From positions 1-10,391 of the forward strand of contig JADNYV010001030.1 in NCBI GenBank assembly GCA_015501055.1: 10,391 bases of DNA. Reading direction: 5' to 3'. Below the pieces are notes generated by a model, which was given only the letters and a program-made list of their open reading frames with translations, did no database searches and was not told the DNA's origin. Both the position numbers and the translations under genes were made by a program. Below are positions 6,994 to 10,391 of the stretch, in pieces; positions within the stretch are counted from its first letter, which is position 1, and each line of letters starts with the position of its first letter. Source of the stretch: Mucidula mucida (Eukaryota > Basidiomycota > Agaricomycetes > Agaricales > Physalacriaceae).

Positions 6994-7386
6994 ATATCTA
7001 TTCTATCATACACGTTGTTTTATTGTACTTGAAATCTTTTCAGACTACGTTGACTGCATTGTTATGCCTCCTACGTCTTGGGATCTTGCAGCGCGTCGGC
7101 ATACCTCCTTCAGACTGGGTTCTTGCAGATCCCTAGAGCTTGTAGGCTGAGTCGAATGGTTGTTTCGCCGAACATTGCCCAAATGAAATATATTGTCACT
7201 CCATGGTTTGACGAGAGTGAAGTACATAAACGAGCTTTTTAACACGGACAGCTTAGATTGCACACTTACTACGAATTGTAATCTATGCCGTGAGTCAATG
7301 AGGTCCCTCTTCTCGTTCACAAAAATGAGCCATATACAGTATGCTCTAGATCGTGCCCTATGTAAACCTTGCCCAAAAACAAAAGC
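6994..7386. other. Spacer between the DIRS-like remnant and the Hel2 gene
   Basis: There is no recognisable gene. It should contain the 3' end of the DIRS-like element and, on the minus strand, the 3' untranslated region and polyadenylation site of the Hel2-type gene. No clear AATAAA was found in the sense orientation, which is common for fungal genes. The open frames on both strands here have no family-like content. Confidence 0.5.
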
Positions 7387-9740
7387 TCAAGTTGGGAAAC
7401 TCCCCAAAGTAAACAAGGTCTGCTTCTGCTTTCCTTTTCCCTTCTTGCCCTTCTTCTCAACCTCCCCGCCTCCACCGCTTTCTACACTCCCACCCTCACC
7501 CACATCCCGACCCCCTTCCGCACCCCACACCGTCGGCTTCGGCGCGCCATTCGCACCCAGAATATTCCGCAACGACGCGTTGCCGCCAATCTGCGGTTTC
7601 GGACCCCGCGAGGCACCCGTTGACGGTAGACCCGGAAATACTGCATCGTTCAGCTTTGGCGGCGGCGCGGCTTTCCCGCTCGCTTTTGGCCCGGGAACAC
7701 TGCGTATTACGGGGGGCGCAGCAGCGACATTGGCTGCCGAGGCGGACCACGGCGTCTTATGTTGCGCCTGCCGGAATGCGGGAGCTTGGGAGAGGATGAT
7801 AACGGAGGGAATTGGCAGCCTGAGAAGCTGCAGGAGTGGCTGGTGCTGTCATAGACGACGATGCGGCGCGGGCAACGCGGTCGAGCACTTGCCTGGACGA
7901 TTGCTGAGCAGAGCGCGATCCCGTTGAGTGTTTCGCGTTCAGTACACGTCCAGAAGTAATTCCAGCATATCCGGTGCCCACAGCAGTCGGTACGAGATCC
8001 GGGAATTGTTGTCGTTGCTGAGTAGTACGTCAGAAACAAAGAAATTCGACAGAGATGGTGGATTTACCTCAACTTCGAATCCTTTCCATGACGTTAAGAC
8101 ATCCTGCTTTTTATCGTCCTCATCTAGAAGGTCGACAAAAGCGTTAATCAGGCTTGCGGTGTTCAAGGAACGGTCAAGCACGTTCCATATCGTAGATATG
8201 AGATCCTTCGCACTGGTTTCGGAAGCACGATATCCACGGATAGCAGCCTTGACGGCGGGTACCGCAGTTGTAGGATTAGTCGCAAATGTCTGCAGTCGGG
8301 CGAGGAACGCGTTATGCTTCCTAAAAATAATGAGACACTTGGCGAAATACTATGAAGACAGACATACTGAAGCAAGGCCGGATCGACTGGATCGCGAGGC
8401 GGGGAAGGTGATGCCCGCCTGCTTTGCGTAGGCGGAGTCGGAAGCGATGAAGTGCTAGGGTTGGCGTTAGTCGTAAGCCGCGCTCCAAACCCTTCTCTCC
8501 GCCGAGCCGGTCCTGGTGGGGCTTGTTGTCGCGGTGGAGGTTCCCGTTCGTGTTCGCGGTCTCGTCTTCCTCCACGGCGGATCGGGACATCTTCAAAGTC
8601 GACATTGACACGTCTGGCGTCCTTCATATCACGGCTGGACATGTCTGCTCCGTGCTCGTCCACCATGTGTGCCTTGAGATCTAGCGGCGTGTTGAATACG
8701 ACGAACTTTTGCGCTTGGCAGTTTGCTTGCATGCATGGATGGTGAGCTGTATTGAAATGATTTTCAAGGCGTTCGTAGTTTAGAAAACTGGACAGATTTA
8801 AGGCGGAGCATCAAGACAAACAGAGCACTTACTATTGATCCCTGACGCTATTCCTCTTGCAAAGGAAGCATTCTTCGTGTCGTTCTCGCATGTGTGAAAA
8901 GAGCTCATCGTCACCAAAGAAGCACTCGCGACAAAATTCGCATAACGGATGTATACCACCCTCAATTTGGTCGGGCAGAGATTTCATTCGGTGATTCATT
9001 GAAGGGAGATGGGCGACGAGCTGCGGGTAGGCGTAAAGGGCGTGTTCATGGGCAAAGACTTTCTTGGATCGGAGACACAGATCGCTGAAGTTTTGTTTAC
9101 AAAAAGAACCAACAAACTGGAAATATATTTCGTACCACATGAGTTTGTTGTGCGTCGCTCGAACATGCAACTTGAGATCTGCCCAGCCCTTCGCGATAAA
9201 GTCACAGTCGGCGTCCGGGCAGTTGAACCGGAGGAGAATAAGCGTGTCCTCCATCATTTCCTTGGTCTCAAAGAAGATCGCCAGTCGCTCATCCTTGAAC
9301 GGTATCGTCTCGGGCGTGAACGACAAGTAATTCGCGTCCTCCGATGTCGTGAATATGACGGTCGATTGTGGTTCCTAACAGCCCGATCAGCAGCGCGACC
9401 ATCATCAGGATGACCGAGAGCGTACCTTGCAAAACGTGCAGTCCAATTTCTTATAAAGCGCGCGCAGGCGGAGGCTGCATACATGGCACGTCCGGTGATT
9501 GCACTGCGATACAGAGTAATATTTGACGGGCTCGGCGCAAATCCAACAGACGGCCTCTTCAACGGTCGGCGCGTCGGAGGCTACAGAGTCCGCCTTGTCT
9601 TCGCGGTCGGGTTCGACGGCGGCTGGAGGAGCAGGATCCTGATTTTTGGCGCGATTGCCGCCACGGCCTCTATTGTTTCTGCGCCCGCCTTTACCTCTTG
9701 TCGAAGGCGCTGTCTGAGTGGTGGTGGTAGTCGTCGACAT
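7387..9740 (-). CDS. HEL2: Hel2/ZNF598-type RING and C2H2 zinc-finger E3 ubiquitin ligase
   Basis: A sensor of collided ribosomes: Hel2/ZNF598 proteins ubiquitinate small-subunit ribosomal proteins and start ribosome-associated quality control in the cytoplasm. Exons (minus): 9740-9426, 9374-9136, 9084-8833, 8787-8368, 8320-8068, 8017-7387. The ATG at 9740 opens a basic Arg/Gly-rich N-terminus. A C3HC4 RING follows at residues 65-104 (C65, C68, C80, H82, C85, C88, C101, C104). Then four C2H2-like fingers: C157/C162/H175/H180, C233/C236/H249/H254, C257/C260/H279/H284, C287/C292/H309/H314. Next come an Arg/Pro-rich segment, a helical domain (KDLISTIWNVLDRSLNTASL, INAFVDLLDEDDKKQDVL) and a disordered tail ending KGKQKQTLFTLGSFPT. 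RING, finger order and tail agree with basidiomycete orthologues as I recall them. Oddity: exon 6 breaks frame between about 7848 and 7760. Read straight it stops at 7757 (579 aa); corrected, the protein is about 690-700 aa. Confidence 0.92.
8018..8067 (-). other. Hel2 gene intron 5 (50 nt, phase 0)
   Basis: Donor GTAAAT, branch CTGAC, acceptor CTACTCAG. Splicing joins TSWKGFEVE to QRQQFPDLVPTAVGTGYAGI. Confidence 0.87.
8321..8367 (-). other. Hel2 gene intron 4 (47 nt, phase 2)
   Basis: Donor GTATGT, acceptor TATTTTTAG. Splicing joins DPVDPALLQ to KHNAFLARLQTFATNPTTAV, at the start of the helical C-terminal domain. Confidence 0.85.
8788..8832 (-). other. Hel2 gene intron 3 (45 nt, phase 2)
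   Basis: Consensus donor GTAAGT, acceptor TGTCCAG, branch-like CTTAA. Splicing bypasses the TAG at the exon end and joins VRDQ to YFLNYERLENHFNTAHHPC, completing the third C2H2 finger across the junction. Confidence 0.88.
9085..9135 (-). other. Hel2 gene intron 2 (51 nt, phase 2, no in-frame stop)
   Basis: Donor GTACGA, acceptor CTTCAG. Splicing joins HNKLM to CDLCLRSKKVFAH, restoring a C-x2-C pair. The intron is a multiple of three and contains no stop in the gene frame, so an unspliced message would simply gain 17 residues, replacing the Cys. Confidence 0.85.
9375..9425 (-). other. Hel2 gene intron 1 (51 nt, phase 0)
   Basis: Donor GTACGC directly after the last RING Cys-Lys codons (CTFCK), acceptor CTGTTAG, branch-like CTGAT. 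Splicing joins CTFCK to EPQSTVIFTT and removes the stop met by reading on in exon 1. Confidence 0.88.
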
Positions 9741-9845
9741 CGATTAGAGTAGCGTTGGCGGCGATGGGGGCAGTGGCGACGGTGGTGGTGTAAAGGGAAG
9801 AGTATCAGAGGCGGAACCGATATCGCTGTTGAATGACACGTGTTG
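9741..9845 (-). promoter_or_regulatory. 5' leader and putative proximal promoter of the Hel2 gene
   Basis: Directly upstream of the ATG the minus strand is rich in C and in CCACC/CGCC steps, with a pyrimidine stretch (ACTCTTCCCTTTACACC) near 9785-9805, a common look for fungal promoters or leaders. A palindromic ACACGTGT with a CACGTG E-box core sits at 9836-9843, about 100 bp from the start codon. No TATA box was seen. Role inferred from position. Confidence 0.4.
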
Positions 9846-10391
9846 GTCAGCCAAGCTGTGTCACTATGTGTCTGTGTTATGCGGCTCCGTCTCCATCACG
9901 TTTCAGCAAGCCCAACCACTTAAACCGGGCATCACCGTCTTGCGGATCTGATACGAAAACTGTGGCAGATGTACTTCTGCTTGACAATGACAGCCTACGA
10001 GACACAAATGCTGGCTGTTGAGGCTTGAGAAGGCCCTGAAGCGTCTCATGCGGCCACTAGGAATGTATTTTCCTGCGACTTTAGAGCCCTTCAACATTTG
10101 AACATGCACAGTTCCTCAGGCGGATGGAATGATAAAATCAGTGAATTATGTCGCAAAATTGTGGCTTCAAACAGCAATCAATATGTCCTACAAGATGTAT
10201 TGGAGGCCGTACAAGAACCTCTACCACCACCTGATCAACTGGCTTATTGAGTAGTCTTTATGCAACATTACTTGTGCCTCTCAATCTCCAAACATAGAAT
10301 GCCAGTGGCTCTTATTCAATGACTCTGTCAAACCATCTATTGGTTTGTGCTGAAACAGTTACAGTGTGCAGATAAGTACCATCCATTTGTG
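9846..10391. other. Unassigned sequence upstream of the Hel2 gene
   Basis: No gene is recognised. On the plus strand one frame is open between stops from 10029 to 10250 (73 codons, first ATG at 10104), with text such as NDKISELCRKIVASNSNQYV and a Pro-rich end. The overlapping frame reads LRLEKALKRLMRPLGMYFPA, then past a TGA KSVNYVAKLWLQTAINMSYK. Neither matches a family I know, and both could be chance or the relic of another element or of the next gene's end. Confidence 0.3.

Noticed and set aside
7331..7346. Near-palindrome CATATACAGTATG
   Set aside because: It is short and imperfect, has no paired copy in the window and is explainable by chance.
6994..7386. Possible tRNA or other small RNA gene in the spacer
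   Set aside because: No T-loop GGTTCGA-type box or cloverleaf-like pairing was found on either strand by eye.
7193..7927. Longest single plus-strand open frame (244 codons), Pro/Ser-rich
   Set aside because: It lies opposite the last exon of the Hel2 gene and mirrors its GC-rich, third-position-biased codons. The text shows no domain, while the minus strand gives a conserved tail.
8452..8745. Plus-strand open frame with Arg/Ser/Gly-rich text
   Set aside because: It is the antisense shadow of exon 4 of the Hel2 gene, which encodes an Arg/Pro-rich segment.
9009..9413. Plus-strand open frame of 134 codons
   Set aside because: It is antisense to exons 2 and 3 and spans two well-supported introns of the minus-strand gene. 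There is no recognisable domain.
1..10391. Novel defence or biosynthetic system
   Set aside because: All substantial coding signal is accounted for by two retroelement relics and one conserved quality-control ligase. No cluster of unknown genes is present.

Overview
The window looks like nuclear DNA of a filamentous basidiomycete, probably an Agaricomycete. One spliced protein gene has very short introns (45-51 nt) with fungal branch points. The rest is mostly transposable-element remains of two kinds common in those genomes: a chromodomain Ty3/gypsy element and a tyrosine-recombinase (DIRS-like) retroelement. No bacterial-style operon, CRISPR array or RNA gene was seen.

Layout. (1) 1-4202 is a dead Ty3/gypsy LTR retrotransposon on the minus strand. 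From right to left it holds the 5' LTR (about 3649-4202), protease, reverse transcriptase, RNase H, integrase zinc-binding domain, integrase core, integrase C-terminal domain, chromodomain, polypurine tract and the start of the 3' LTR (90 down to 1, continuing beyond the window). Gag and the primer-binding site are missing, the frame is broken many times, and the 3' LTR has lost 335 bp including its TATA box. (2) 4203-6993 is a decayed DIRS-like element on the plus strand, with an RT palm, a connection region, RNase H and a tyrosine recombinase that holds a probable 58-nt intron. Its RT reading frame is entered directly at the end of the LTR element, so the gypsy element appears to have jumped into the DIRS-like element. 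(3) 6994-7386 is a spacer. (4) 7387-9740 on the minus strand is a six-exon gene for a Hel2/ZNF598-type RING and C2H2 zinc-finger E3 ubiquitin ligase, the sensor of collided ribosomes. It is the only probable functional gene, but the frame breaks in its last exon. (5) 9741-10391 holds the 5' leader and putative promoter of that gene, followed by sequence I cannot assign.

Working together. The two retroelements are nested relics and are not expected to make products. They lie downstream of the Hel2 gene. The gypsy element and the Hel2 gene point the same way (leftward) and the DIRS-like element points against them, so read-through from the Hel2 gene would be antisense to the DIRS-like element. 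I found no credible new biological system. The points most worth checking are the nested insertion, the CpG-type decay of the LTRs, the frame break in the Hel2 tail, and its 51-nt intron that can be read through in frame.
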